From Nectonema munidae (taxonomy: Eukaryota; Nematomorpha; Nectonematoida; Nectonematidae), in contig JAUIRK010000311.1 of the NCBI GenBank assembly GCA_030549495.1, positions 1-64,000 on the forward strand: a stretch of DNA of 64,000 bases, given 5' to 3'. Position numbers and translations under genes: made by a program. The notes under the pieces were generated by a model, which saw nothing but the letters and a program-made list of their open reading frames with translations, did not search any database and had not been told where the DNA came from. This document shows positions 13,036 to 24,309 of the stretch, one piece after another; within the stretch, counting starts at the first letter, position 1, and each line of letters starts with the position of its first letter.

Positions 13036-14366
13036 TTTTATAACTAATTTAACACTATCTGCCCGCGAAAATTTCAGTGCGCTGTTTTGGAAAAAGTACT
13101 TTAGATATTATGTTGAAACCTTGTGACTTTTCTTAAATATTTATAAAAATTCTAAAAGTTCATATTAACAGTATTGTTAATTTTCTGTCATACCATAACA
13201 ATGAGATTGTATTTATCAATGAAAAAGTATAGACTTATGAAGATGATTTTAGGGCTATTCAAGTTATTTTTATTAATACCTTATGTTGGCTTTTTATCTC
13301 ATTAGCTTGTGTTTTTATCATATTCATTAATCAGATATATTTTTGAAATCAATTATTCATTAAAAAGTTAATTTATGCATACATAAAAATTTATATGATT
13401 TTTGGCAACTAAAACACAGGAACACATTTGATTTCTCTACGCTGCCTATAACTGTATATTGTGGTTTTAAAATTTTTTCAGCATTATCTTGTGGCCACCT
13501 TTAGCACTAGATTTTTATCATGTAAAAATAGTTGAATTTATTGTAAGGTTAAAGGAGATTCAAGTGTTATTCACTTTTGATGGATTTGCATTTCCTCGTT
13601 TGATAAAATGTTATACAGCGTGAGTTTCCAAATGTCAGATTCTACTCATGATTTTTCATAGCGAGGAATTTTTATTATTATTAGTTATTTAAATGAGTTA
13701 GTTAGTTATTAACTGGTTAAATATTTTGTTTTCGTCATTTGAACAATTATTATCCAGTCCAGTCCTTATATGAAATGGCATAGTTCCATTTTTCTAGTGA
13801 ATTTTTAAATATTGAAAGATATTCAGAACTCTATTAAAACAAGCATTCAAGCGGATTTAACTTTAAAAAGCTGGATTCGATAATGGATTTAACTAAAAAG
13901 TCATGTCACATCCCGAGTATTAGTTTCTTATAAATTTACTTTTTTATAGTAAAAATGAAACTGCCTTTTTTAAAAAGTCTATTTTAGAATTTTAACCTTT
14001 CTCAAATTCTTTAAAGTGTACTCCAGTTTGCATTTATTTGCAAAAATGATCTCAGCCTAGTATATGGGGTTCTACCCAATTAGTATCGGCATCTGATTTT
14101 ATTAGGGTCACTAAGGCACTATGAAAGAGGCTGTCAAATAACTTTCTAATTACGTAAGAGATCCATCTGAGTGGGTAAATGTCAAAATGAGAAAAGATCA
14201 GAGAGATCATTGAAAAGAGAAGTGGACAGACAACTATACTAAACAATAAAAAATCAAAACTTGGATTATTATTATTATTATTATCATATTTGCAAAAAGA
14301 TAGACCGGTTGTGCTGCTAAATTAGCCGATTAATAAAATAGTACATATGGTTAGTGTTAGTTAATC
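13036..14366. other. Unassigned AT-rich DNA
   Basis: Nothing coding is recognised. A short (ATT)n tract lies near 14266-14282. Confidence 0.4.
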
Positions 14367-14781
14367 ACTTATAGCAGGGGTTGGCAAACTTATGCTAACG
14401 GCGTGCCAACTTAACACTTCTCAAATCATCTCGAGTGCCAATGTATATTTATCCAAACCAAAATTAACATAATTGTTTTATAATTTATTAATTATAATTA
14501 GCAACAAAAAATTATATAAGTAATTAGTGCTTGACTTTTTGATTTAGTCAACTCTTCAAATTTTCAACTGTTGACTTTAGCCAACTCTTCAATAACGGCA
14601 CAATACTAAATAAAAATGATTGCCTTTAAGATCTATTATAAAAACTGTTTAAAAATTTATTTTACTTTATGTGTAAATGAAAAATTTTAATTGTAAAACT
14701 TAGAATTTTTGCGTGCCACTAAAAATTGCTTGGCGTGGCAAGTTTGGCACGCGTGCCGTCATTTGCAGACCTTACTTATAG
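14367..14781. mobile_element. hAT-type MITE with perfect 8-bp target duplication
   Basis: The element proper is 14375-14773 (399 bp), flanked by the direct repeat ACTTATAG (14367-14374 and 14774-14781). The left end starts CAGGGGTTGGCAAACT. The right end, read inward, gives AAGGTCTGCAAATGAC, a decayed inverted match. Subterminal runs rich in GTGCCA and GGCACGCGTGCC resemble those of vertebrate and invertebrate hAT (Charlie/ZBED-like) elements. No transposase fragment is inside, so it is non-autonomous. The intact 8-bp duplication fits hAT integration. Confidence 0.85.
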
Positions 14782-16463
14782 ATTAAATGTATATGAGTTG
14801 GGGAAATAGTAGTAATTTTTTATCCATTTTTTTTCTTTTTACAATTTATCAAAAAAAAAGTTGACAATTTCTACGCATACATGAGAAATGCATATTACTC
14901 TTCAAATTATAAAAAATTTGGAATGTTTCTACATAAAATTAAAATAAATATTTGTGTGGCAAAAAGTAATGCCTGTAGTGTTTAAGTCCAATATAAAAAT
15001 AGATTTATTCACCCAATTTTAGCCAGCTCTGTGCTTAGCAAAGTGTACATATTAATGGAACTGCTTAAAATTCAGAAGAGAAATTATAAACTAAAGAAAA
15101 TAATCGATAAAGTAAACACAATTTTTGATTGGGATAATCCAGCTTATATACATGATATTTTAATCCAATACTATTTTGTAGTGTATATGTTTTAAGTATA
15201 CATCGCATTTGCTAAGACTCGTAAAATGGGGCATTGTGTGTAAAACGAGGGTGATGTGTTTAACACTCTTATAATTAAAGTTGTTTTAACAAGTAGGAGA
15301 AGTATTTTCATGGATACCCCCATTCTTTTCTTTTCTGAGGGGCTTGTTGAAGTGAAGTGCACATCATTATAACAAAACAGAAATGATATTCCAGGCAAAT
15401 TGTTAGTGTTTGTTTTTGGGTTGGAAGGCACATTACCCGACAATACTGAACATAATTGCTAAAAAGCGTCCTTCCTTACGTGCTTTTTTGCCTCCTTTGA
15501 TAATTAGGGGATAGGCAAAACGGTGAAGAGAGCTCAGCCCAATCGAAAACACATTTATCCTGGTGATCAACTATTTTAAAAGTGAGGCACGGCAAGGAGG
15601 GAAGCGAATGCAGGATTCCATTGTCTTGAACATCCCATCATCTCCTTCTCCACAAACGTGTGTACACGTTCGTGGCTTCATCATTGAATCATCTGCATCT
15701 TTTCTCCTCAACTTTTTGTTATTATGCAACATCATGGTGAGAAAAAATAACAACAAATTAAATACCATCTTCCATTGAAACACGCGTCCATGCCCTTTCT
15801 AAATAAAGACTATGGGTGGAGAAAGGAATTTAAATAGAGCCCCTTCTTTGCAGTTTATAAACATTAGAATTTTTCTAAACAGTCTCAGGTTTGCCAAACG
15901 TCTTGAGCAATCTTACTGTGACTTCTTCCCCCAAATATTTCGAAGATCCGACACTTCGATATCCTGCATATACAAAGAGATGTTTAATTAAGAATATAAT
16001 ATTGATATTTTCATGTCCAAGTGATTGTTAGCGTTTGTAGTATTCTGATTATTTTTACATTTTCGGTATTAAAGGGTAATCTTTCATGATTGAAATATGA
16101 CAACGATGATGTTATCAGTAATCAAATCATTTGGCGATTCCAGACAAAATTTTCTTCAGTACTTGTATAGCACCCATCCTAACCCCGCACACCCTCACCA
16201 AAAATGAGGTAGCCAGAGAGGGAGACGGGACCGCGGAACCATACCCCCGTCTTAAGAAAATGTAGGCACAGCTGGTAAAAAAAATTTATATTGTTGTATG
16301 CTATAAAAAATTTTGGACCCTGAAATTCTTTTGGGCACCTCTTGTTCAAACTCCTTTCTATGAAACTACCCGTCCTCACATTTGAAAAATATTAGTTAGT
16401 AAGCGAGTGAATTAAAAAAAAGAGTATATTTAAATATTTATTATAAATAACCATAATAACTAA
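14782..16463. other. Unassigned DNA, including a moderately G+C-rich stretch at 15450-16010
   Basis: This stretch is less AT-rich than its surroundings between about 15450 and 16010. Open frames occur on both strands but none carries a family motif. A 47-bp minus-strand segment (15917-15963) sits between a good acceptor-like tract and a GTAAGA donor and might be a tiny exon. The evidence is too thin to call it a gene. A TTTAAATAG box near 15828 is TATA-like but unsupported otherwise. Confidence 0.3.
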
Positions 16464-16797
16464 ATAATAAACAGGCCCGTAGCTAGGACTTTTCAACTGG
16501 AAGGGCTGGAAAAAATTTTGGAGGGGGGGGGGGGGGGGGGGGGGGTAAATATTTTCACAAAATTTTTTTTGGTACTTATGAGTTATCTCTCCCCCATTCA
16601 AAAAAAATTTTAAAGTTGGAGGGAGATAACTAATAAGTACCAAATTTTTATATATAGTCTAAAAATAAACCATTTTTTGAACCCTTTATTGATATCGAAA
16701 TATATTAGGTTGGGGGGGGGGGGCTCTGAATCTGAGTTGGGAGGGGGGGGGGGCTTAGCTCTTTTCTACCCTACCTGGCTACGGGCCTGATAATAAA
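16464..16797. mobile_element. hAT-type MITE with G-runs and perfect 8-bp target duplication
   Basis: The element proper is 16472-16789 (318 bp), flanked by ATAATAAA on both sides. Its termini are inverted: the left reads CAGGCCCGTAGCTAGGA and the right, read inward, CAGGCCCGTAGCCAGGT. Three long G-tracts lie inside (about 27 G near 16518-16544, plus runs near 16714 and 16744). An internal hairpin is formed by about 24-base arms near 16571 and 16617. The terminus resembles the CAGAGGCGTAGCCAG end of the DUF4371 hAT relic at 38311, so a related transposase may have moved it. It has no coding capacity of its own. Confidence 0.9.
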
Positions 16798-16997
16798 GAA
16801 AACTAAATTGTTATAAACAAAGGAATAATTAATATCCCGTAAATACCCAGATGGGAGTGCGTATTCTGACTTGCTTCTTGTGGGGGCCGAAAAATTGGAA
16901 AAAATTAAATTCTATTTGCTTCGATTCAACTAAAGCAATTTTTTTATTTTTCATGGAATCGTCGTCTAATTTTAAAGATTGTTCTATTTGTGTATAG

Positions 16998-17103
16998 CGA
17001 CGCTGACGAAGGATGAGGATCAGAAGAAATTCATCTCCCGTCTCGTTCACGAACACCGAATGGCCATTCCGACACCCTCAAAGACCAACCTGATGAAGAA
17101 AAG
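16998..17103 (+). CDS. Candidate internal exon of an unidentified host gene
   Basis: This 106-bp block stands out from its surroundings by higher G+C and balanced codon use (CTG, ACC, GCC, CTC, CGT). It is preceded by a pyrimidine-rich tract ending TTTGTGTATAG and followed by the donor-like AAAAG|GTAAAA. The frame open across it starts two bases in (phase 1 entry) and leaves phase 2. It encodes 34 residues, starting TLTKDEDQKKFISRLVHEHR and ending with a Lys-rich stretch. The two other plus-strand frames contain stops near the left edge. I do not recognise the protein, and no partner exon was found within the window, so neighbouring introns would be long. A fragment of a processed copy or an overlooked element is possible. 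A longer minus-strand frame covering it looks like its shadow. Confidence 0.45.
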
Positions 17104-18520
17104 GTAAAAAAATGGGGCGACCCCTAAATGATGAGATAGAGAGACGAAATTTTGCATGTAATTCCTTTTCATGAAGTGTAATAAAATTAGCCCTGTGGAG
17201 AGAAAGAATTTTCATTTTCAGTTTTTTGGACCACCCTAGTGTATACTAAAAACAGACTTTATTTATAAATTTTAGTTGCAGATACTTAGATCATGTTTGA
17301 AACTCTGCTTTTAAAATTCCTGGTATTTATAATAATGAATGAGTCTTTCATTGAAATATTAATGCAATTAATATTTCAACAAAATTAATAACTAACTAAC
17401 AAAATTAATAACTAACTTTAGATTTTAGTGTATCAATTTGCCAAAACTCACTCATTTATTCATAGTAAGAAATCAAAATTGAAGGTCCCCGTTACTAAAT
17501 GAATGCTTTTTTGAAAAATATGATTTGAAGCTAATAAATATTTTTAATAAAGGTAGCAAAAGGAGTGCTTATTAAGATAAAGACCGCCAAATTTTTGAGA
17601 AATCAAGGAGCGAATTTGAGTTATACTGGGTTGAATAAAACGATGAATCATTTACAAAATATTTTGCCAGGCTAATATAATAGAATGCCCATTCAATAGT
17701 GTTTTTCACGAATTGAGGATAAGTCAAAATGGCGATAGTTGGTTTGTGAAAAAGAGTTTGAAAGGAAAGGCAAACAACACGTGAGAAATGTTGAAGATTT
17801 TTTTGAATTAGCATAAATTTGTAAGTAGAAAAACATTTTTTAGTCCAAAAAATTAAAAAAAATCTGTGCATTATTCAATAAAACTTGTTAGTAATCACAA
17901 TAAAAGTGAAAATATAAATTGATATGTATACCATTTTAACAAACATCTTTATTGTCCATTTAAATATCTATTTTTTTACAAGTGGCACACTTCTTGTTTC
18001 GTTTTTTACGTTTGCAGGTAGAAATGAAGGAATGAGCAGGAGAGGAAGTAGAAGGATGCAAAAATTATGAAATCTTTCGTAAAGCGGTCAGTAGGAGGCA
18101 TCACGTTTAATTTTAATGAACAGCGCAGAACCCAAATCCCAATTTTAAGCACAACACATCCACAAGCAGGTTTATTGTTATTATCTTCGATTGAAAGAAC
18201 ACACGTACTTTTTCGTAGCAGATTTAGTTGAAAATTAACATTGCAAACTAAAAAACTAAACTACCATCTAGCAACTTAATTGGCATCTTTATTATGCTGA
18301 AAATAAGTTCGTTATCTTTAAAAACATTACTTTGAACAAAAAGCCATTTCGTTATCATTATCTTTAAACGAAAGAATTTGGGGTAATTTTAGTTAATTTA
18401 TTCTAAAAAAAATATATGTCTATTTTTAATAAATAAAAAAGAAAGTCTTAAATTTCAAATACATTAGCGTTAAGAATTTTAACATTTTAAAAGATCACAT
18501 CTATAATTTGCTAAAGTGCC
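17104..18520. other. Unassigned AT-rich DNA, possible intron of the candidate exon
   Basis: No coding segment is recognised. Near 17220 the words TTTTTTGGACCACCCTAGTG resemble the end of a Tc1/mariner element, but no matching partner end was found. A minus-strand frame of 99 codons at 17572-17871 has no motif. Confidence 0.35.
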
Positions 18521-19030
18521 TTAGGTAGGTAGGTAGATAGGTAGGTAGGTAGGAGATGTCCAGGCACTTTCCAACGTAGGTTGATATGTTTCCATTATTT
18601 GCTAACTTGGGGATTAGTAAGGATGGGAAGTGGGTTTATGATCTAAAATAGAAGTAATTAAGCTTTAGTAAAAAGGTGAAAAGTATGATCTAGGTTGTTT
18701 ATATATGCTTATTGCATATGTTTGGATGTTGTTTGATAAGGGTGTAGTTATGTATTGGTGGGTAGAGAAAGGATTGTTTCTATTGTCAAAGAATAATCAG
18801 TTGATTGGTAAATATAAATAAACCAATTATCAAATACTGGTAGAAGTGCTGCATTTATAAACTTATGTATAAATTTTGATAATTGTCCTGATATATATCC
18901 TTTGCTTTAAGGATTTTATATTCATGAAAGTATGCAGAAGTATATGAGTTCTATACCCTAAACTAAAAACAGTTCTTATTATCTTTTTTTGTAGGCTTTC
19001 AATCTGAAACCCCAATTAATTACGCCATAA
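18521..19030 (-). mobile_element. LINE 3' end relic with (TACC)n tail
   Basis: Read on the minus strand, this begins near 19030 with words typical of the post-RT region of a LINE ORF2 (INWGF, then a basic block, a GYRTH-like spot, and LPVFDNWF near 18840). It ends with a short 3' UTR and a simple tail of TACC units (TAGG on the plus strand, about 18521-18553). Tetranucleotide tails are usual for several non-LTR clades. Stops and frame changes are frequent, so this is an old 5'-truncated copy. The assignment rests on the layout and weak protein resemblance. Confidence 0.45.
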
Positions 19031-20805
19031 TAAAAGAAAGGCAGAAGAGATGTGATGAATGATCTGGAGGTATAATAGGAAGTTTAGTAGAGAGGAGGGA
19101 AAATTGTTAAAATGTAAATATGCTCTTTCAATGATAGTTTAGTTCGTTCAGATATTTTTAAATGCTTGAGATGAAATATTAAAATAAAAAAACTTTAAAA
19201 TATTTTACTTAAATTAATAACGAAATTAAGTAAAAGTTTGACAGAATGTCAAGGTACAAATCTGGGCAAATTTTGAAACAAACATTGAAATAATTCATAA
19301 ATAGTTTTTTTTATTAAATTTTGAATTATCTCAGTTTTTTATTACATTTTTTAAGGAAAGTTTTGAAGGGGAGTGTAATTTACTATATATAGAAGAAATT
19401 TTTATCACAACATTTCCAGATCTTACCCTGTAAGAGTTGATTGTATGTAGAACTTCCTTCTCTAAGCTTTTTCCAATAAAGATCCACATTTTTGTTACGT
19501 TCGCATTGAAAAGATGAATGCTTGAGTAGAATTGGAGATTAAATTTGCAATATTAAAAAATAAGAAAAGTTTCGTAATTATTTGCAAAAATATGAACATC
19601 ATGAATAAAAATGCCTTGATTTTATATTCCTTTTTGACATTGCGGATGTGCAAATATATATATAATAAAAATTAACGAAATCAACACAATCGCTAACATG
19701 CAAATGATTTGTCGTCATCGTTATTAACGAAAAAAAAGAATAACGAAAAATGCGTTATTTTCGCAACTCTACTTATTAGCAACGAACGAACTAACTACTT
19801 ACTCAAAACAACTAACCAGCTCTAACTAACTAACTAAGCAATTAACCGATTTGGTACCATTGTTGCAAAAGGGTAACGCATGCGACTTCAGTAATCCATC
19901 TATTTAGTTCTATTTAAAACAAGAGTTAGTCGGAGTTTCCTTTGGGAATATCGGTACTAAATCGGTTAAACTATTCTAACCGGCTAACTATCTAAATATT
20001 GCAACGAAACTACTGCCACTTTTACATCACTTACATAATGTATAGTAGCTTGTTCTTGAATTGAATGTGTCTTATATATGCCTATTCATTTTTATGCAGT
20101 TTGCAAGCCAATCGGAATGATCCAGAGAGCATTGCCTTTTGTATTACCTAATTATCTTTTTTATTATTTCTTTATAGGAAAAATATTTTTTGCTTTGTTG
20201 AAATTTTTGCGCTTATAAGAACTAAAGTCGTATTTGCGATGGTTCTGATATGACACAATGTTATCGACAAAAAACAGTTTTTTAGATTTAACCGCAAGCT
20301 AAACCCTTAAAATTGATATTTAATTGCATTGGTTTACTTGAAAATAACTTTCTCAGCTGAATATACAAAATTCCATTTCTATAGGAATAAATTTAAACAA
20401 ATACGCGTAGGACCTTTGTTTTATTCCGAGTTCAAACCCTTAGTGTGGATGATTAATACTCGCAATTAAAGAGATTCAACCCACAACACCGCAAATCCTG
20501 TGTGAATGATGCTGTGAACAGCCCATAGAATTTTTGCATTTTTATACTGAAACCCACACCCAACCCGCCCCTTTCCCCAAAATATTTGATCCAGGCCTTG
20601 GAACCCACGCTGATGAGGATACCGCGAGCAGGGAACTCACAGATATGCGAATAAATCAACTAAAGAAAATTTTGATAACAACATTTATTCTTTCGAAATA
20701 TTAACTTTTTGTTCTAAAACGTGAAAACATTTTTTGATGGAAAGGGTATAAAAAGAATAAAAATTTAGACTTATCTTTATACCCAATAGTACAAATATGA
20801 TTGAA
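19031..20805. other. Unassigned AT-rich DNA with one G+C-richer patch
   Basis: No gene is recognised. The patch at about 20430-20650 is richer in G+C, and the minus strand carries a 68-codon frame without motif. A TATA-like GTATAAAAATGC (minus strand, near 20540) lies in it. I could not tie it to a gene. Confidence 0.3.
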
Positions 20806-20810
20806 AATAT

Positions 20811-21456
20811 GTAAATCCGGCATCTATGCTTCCAGCATTAGTGAGGTCGGTTTAAGAAATGTCTGATTAAAAAATTTTACATTCAAAATTTGAAACAAAA
20901 AGAAATTTTTAAACAATTGAAAAAATTTTTGAAATTTATACTAAAAACTTCTCAATACTAACTTGTTTTATTCTTTTTTCATTTGACCTAAAATTAAAGA
21001 TAAAACGTCTAAAAATTGGGAGAAATCTTCATTTTCTTCCCAAAATTTTATTGCGCCACTTAAATAAGACCGCATTTCTTCAATGGATGTCGGAGGCTGT
21101 GTATCAGAGTTTGATTCATCATTTCCAATACTAAAATAACTACCACCGTTTCTTTCTTCGGTTGGAGCAACAATTTCAACGATTTCTTCATCTGTTAAAT
21201 TTCTTGTTGTAATAATAATTTAAATAATTATAATCTATAATATTAAATCTAAAGAATTTTGAAAAGTCGGATTAAAAAGTAATCTATATGGGTTAGTCGT
21301 ATATACATGGAATTAAAAAAGTATGTCGTAGTCGGAATCAAAATTTGTCGCATTAATAAATTAAGAAATACAAAATAGTGAATGGACGTTGTTATTTACA
21401 AAAAAGTGTCGGATATATTAAATTGTCTCATTAAAAAGTGTCGGATTAAGTCACTG
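20811..21456 (-). mobile_element. Tigger/pogo-like remnant carrying the transposase C-terminus
   Basis: On the minus strand an open stretch of about 80 codons (about 21212 down to a stop at 20968) begins LTDEEIVEIVAPTEE and continues with an acidic, proline-containing linker and a short helical tail (PPTSIEEMRSYLSG). This is the layout of the last part of Tigger/pogo transposases, after the DDE core. Outer sequences repeat the word GTCGGATTAA and its complement, and the right edge ends TCACTG, consistent with CAGTGA-type pogo termini. The DDE core and DNA-binding domain are missing, so this is an internally deleted, non-autonomous copy. The left boundary is approximate. Confidence 0.6.
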
Positions 21457-22739
21457 ATCATTTTAAACTATTTGTGAAAACATGTGAATATTTTTCAACA
21501 TACTTTACTACATTAAAATTGAAAACAAGTATTAAGATTTCTTGCAAGAGAGTTTCTATCTTTAATACTTTGAGCAAAAGGTCAACCGAGGAACTAGAAT
21601 TCCAGTGGTATAATGCTCGGTCTGGACGGGAGCAATTTGATAATATTGGAAAATTTATCGTTATCCAAGGAGTTCGATAAACTACGTTTTGAACGATCTA
21701 TAAAAAGACGTTATTCTTATATTCTTCTTCATTTCAAGATCACTGACATCACTGCAACATACCAGATATATTTCGTTTTTAAAAAAGAGTAAGAGTAAGT
21801 TTTTAAAAAAGAGAAAGAACTTCAGTTTTGTTTTTTACTTTGTTTTATTATTTCTTTCAATGAATAAATATTAATAAGGAATCGTTGCAAATGACGACAA
21901 ATAATTTTTTCGCATTCGCTCTTTGCGCTTTCTTGCCAGTTTTTGGTTAGTTGTTTACTCAATAAAGTTACCATTTGTCAAATTTTTGACCCCATCTCTC
22001 CTCCTGTTTTGGTTGACGTCATTTATGAGCGATCCCAACAACTAAAAAAATAATGTAAAACATATTGAACTTTTATTTTCAAAAAAACACATTACACGTA
22101 ATATTCCGTATGATTTAAACAAAAGCATATTTTTCGGCCTTGGCCAAAAGTACAGGTCCTGAAACAAATGTTTTGGAATCTAGCATTTTTGAACAAAAGA
22201 AACATTAACTGTGAAACAGCAACGTAAAATTATAAGCTAGGTTTCCGTATTGGCAAGTTAGTCTCATAAATAAAAACTCATTTCATATGGAACATATGGT
22301 TTATTGTATTATGAAAGTGTTTTCCTATCTATGCAAGCTTGTACAAAAGTATGAGAAACAAAACGTTATCAAGGCTTCGCTATACGCACATATAGCAATT
22401 TCCTCCATTCAACTCATTCGTAAACAATTTAACCAAAAATTTTCCATTATCAAACATTTTTTTATTAAATGTAATTTTAAAGAAAGCTTTTTAACATCAA
22501 AAAAACTGTTTTTCAATTTTTTTTTTAATTATTACAAAAAAAACTATCGCAAGAAAACCTATTTATAACTTTTTCAATTATAGATGGCGTTAATAAATAT
22601 TTTTTAGAAAAAAAGGTTTTCATAGACTTGAAAAAAAATTTTTATCGGCTTATTTGTAAATACAAATTTCATGTAAAAATTATAGAAAATTTAATTTTAA
22701 AAAAATCACAAGCAACACATATTACAAACAACATTTAAA
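21457..22739. other. Unassigned AT-rich DNA
   Basis: No protein motif or element end could be supported. A 93-codon plus-strand frame at 22287-22568 is rich in Phe, Lys and Asn, as expected by chance in AT-rich DNA. Confidence 0.4.
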
Positions 22740-23880
22740 AGTAACACTTTTTATATTTCCTTGTTGTTCTGCTTTTTTTTGGCATACAAACTACGCAATA
22801 ACTTCTGGCATGTGAGCTCTCAAGGAACGTCATAAAAACCGTAAAAGTTCAGTTATGATCTTGTTTTTAAATTGATCTGAGAAATTTGGGCTTTCATCTT
22901 CATTGCTTCTTCATTGAAAAGTAAAGTCAACTTTTTTATAAAAACTTTTCGCCAACTGCTTTTTATATTGAAGGAAAATGATTGGACGAGTTGAATTTAG
23001 GAATAATAAAAGAATTCAAAAAGCTCATATCTAAATTATTAGAAAAGGCTGCTCTTGTCCATATTCTGCATGGCTCGTAGCTTCTATATTGCTCCACCAT
23101 TCTGTTGGCTACATTCTGTTGACTTGGAGGCATCAGAAGAAATTTCAACTCTTCTTCTATGTTTTGAAGAAAGAATGTAGACAACTTTAAAGAAATTTTC
23201 TTGAGAGCTTTCTAGGAATATAGGCCGCAAGAGAAGCTTTACTAGAATAAGCTATGTGTGACTCACACTCGCAAAGATTAAGAGAGTTAGCTTGGTTGTA
23301 ATATTTTAGGTATAAATCTCCTTGATAACATAACGATGCCACAGACGGTGTATTTTTTGGACAGAGCCCATTCTGCAATTCCATGAGATGGGAAAAAACG
23401 GTCCATGTAAATTCCACATCATTGTGGAAAATTGGTATCCGTTACTAGGATCTAGTTACTAGCAGTTACTAGCGTTACTATATATTTCGGGTTTCATATA
23501 ATAAAAATTTTCTGAATTATTCAGGTGATAAAATTTTAAATTGTAGTGATCAGGTTTTTAAGGATCATAAATCTTCAAAATACACCGACCTGTGAAACTC
23601 ACTAACTGTTCATCTATTGTCACAGACTTGTTAAGAGCCCAGAAGTTGGAAAACACTTTATAAAAATGATTATGGAGCTTTATTACGGGACTAATTTCAT
23701 CGTTCGCGTTTCGTTCACTTTTTTTTTATCAAACGACAAAAAATGTGATTTAAAGTCAACATCATGTTTCTAACTAAGGCAGCTTTCAAAAAAAAGGTAC
23801 TCCAAAAGAATCACTAAACAGATTCAAAATTTTGATTATTTGATCCATTGATTGCCTTATATAAAGTAAGCAGGAAAAGT
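22740..23880 (-). pseudogene. piggyBac transposase relic (DDE_Tnp_1_7 domain)
   Basis: Read on the minus strand from 23880 downward, the translated pieces follow a piggyBac transposase in order. They are FDKKKVNETRTMKLVP (about 23760), SVTIDEQLVSFTGRC (about 23620, holding the conserved Asp of the TIDEQ box), GIYMDRFF (about 23415, matching the DNFFTS/DRFFTS box with the next catalytic Asp), VVYILSSKHRRRVEISSDA (about 23175), and CRIWTRAAFSNNLDMSFLNS (about 23065). The end shows SYCVVC, a trace of the C-terminal Cys-rich finger (about 22810). piggyBac proteins cut and paste at TTAA. Several stops and frame changes separate the blocks, so this copy is dead. Terminal repeats were not identified. 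Three TTAA-flanked non-autonomous segments elsewhere in the window may have depended on such a protein. Confidence 0.8.
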
Positions 23881-24300
23881 AGAACATCACATGAAAAATT
23901 TGAAATATCTCAGAATAATATTTCAATTGAACATGTTAACATTTTTTTGTCTTAAAAGAAATTAAAAATCTTATTAGATCTGCATAAAAAATGAAATATA
24001 ATTTTACATTTCCATAAAAAATATATTTGGCAGCCGTAACTTAACCCTAGCGAATAATTTTTACTTTATTGGTGTTTTCTAACTCACCAAAAAGGAAAAT
24101 CTCAAAGTTTATATTTTACTAGCTAAATCAAGAACATAAGGGATAAAGTACGTACGTACGCATGAAATACGTTTTTTTAACTCCCCATCCCACCTTACGC
24201 TCGTGGACACTTTTGTTGTAGCACCCCCTAACAATGCTACAGTAGGAGAGAGAAAATAAACAAATAAAAATGGTTTATACTAAGTTATAATCTTAGTATT
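23881..24300. other. Unassigned AT-rich DNA
   Basis: Nothing coding is recognised. A short GTACGTACGTACG run lies near 24149, and a C-rich patch (24180-24235) immediately precedes the LINE. Confidence 0.4.
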
Positions 24301-24309
24301 TTTTTTGAC

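Noticed and set aside
16392-16643. Pro-rich minus-strand frame
   Set aside because: The Pro run is the complement of the poly-G tract inside a MITE.
16829-17056. 75-codon minus-strand frame over the candidate exon
   Set aside because: It looks like the antisense shadow of the plus-strand block, which alone has matching splice borders and codon use.
17200-17250. Tc1/mariner-like end TTTTTTGGACCACCCTAGTG
   Set aside because: No inverted partner, no TA pair and no transposase scrap were found nearby.
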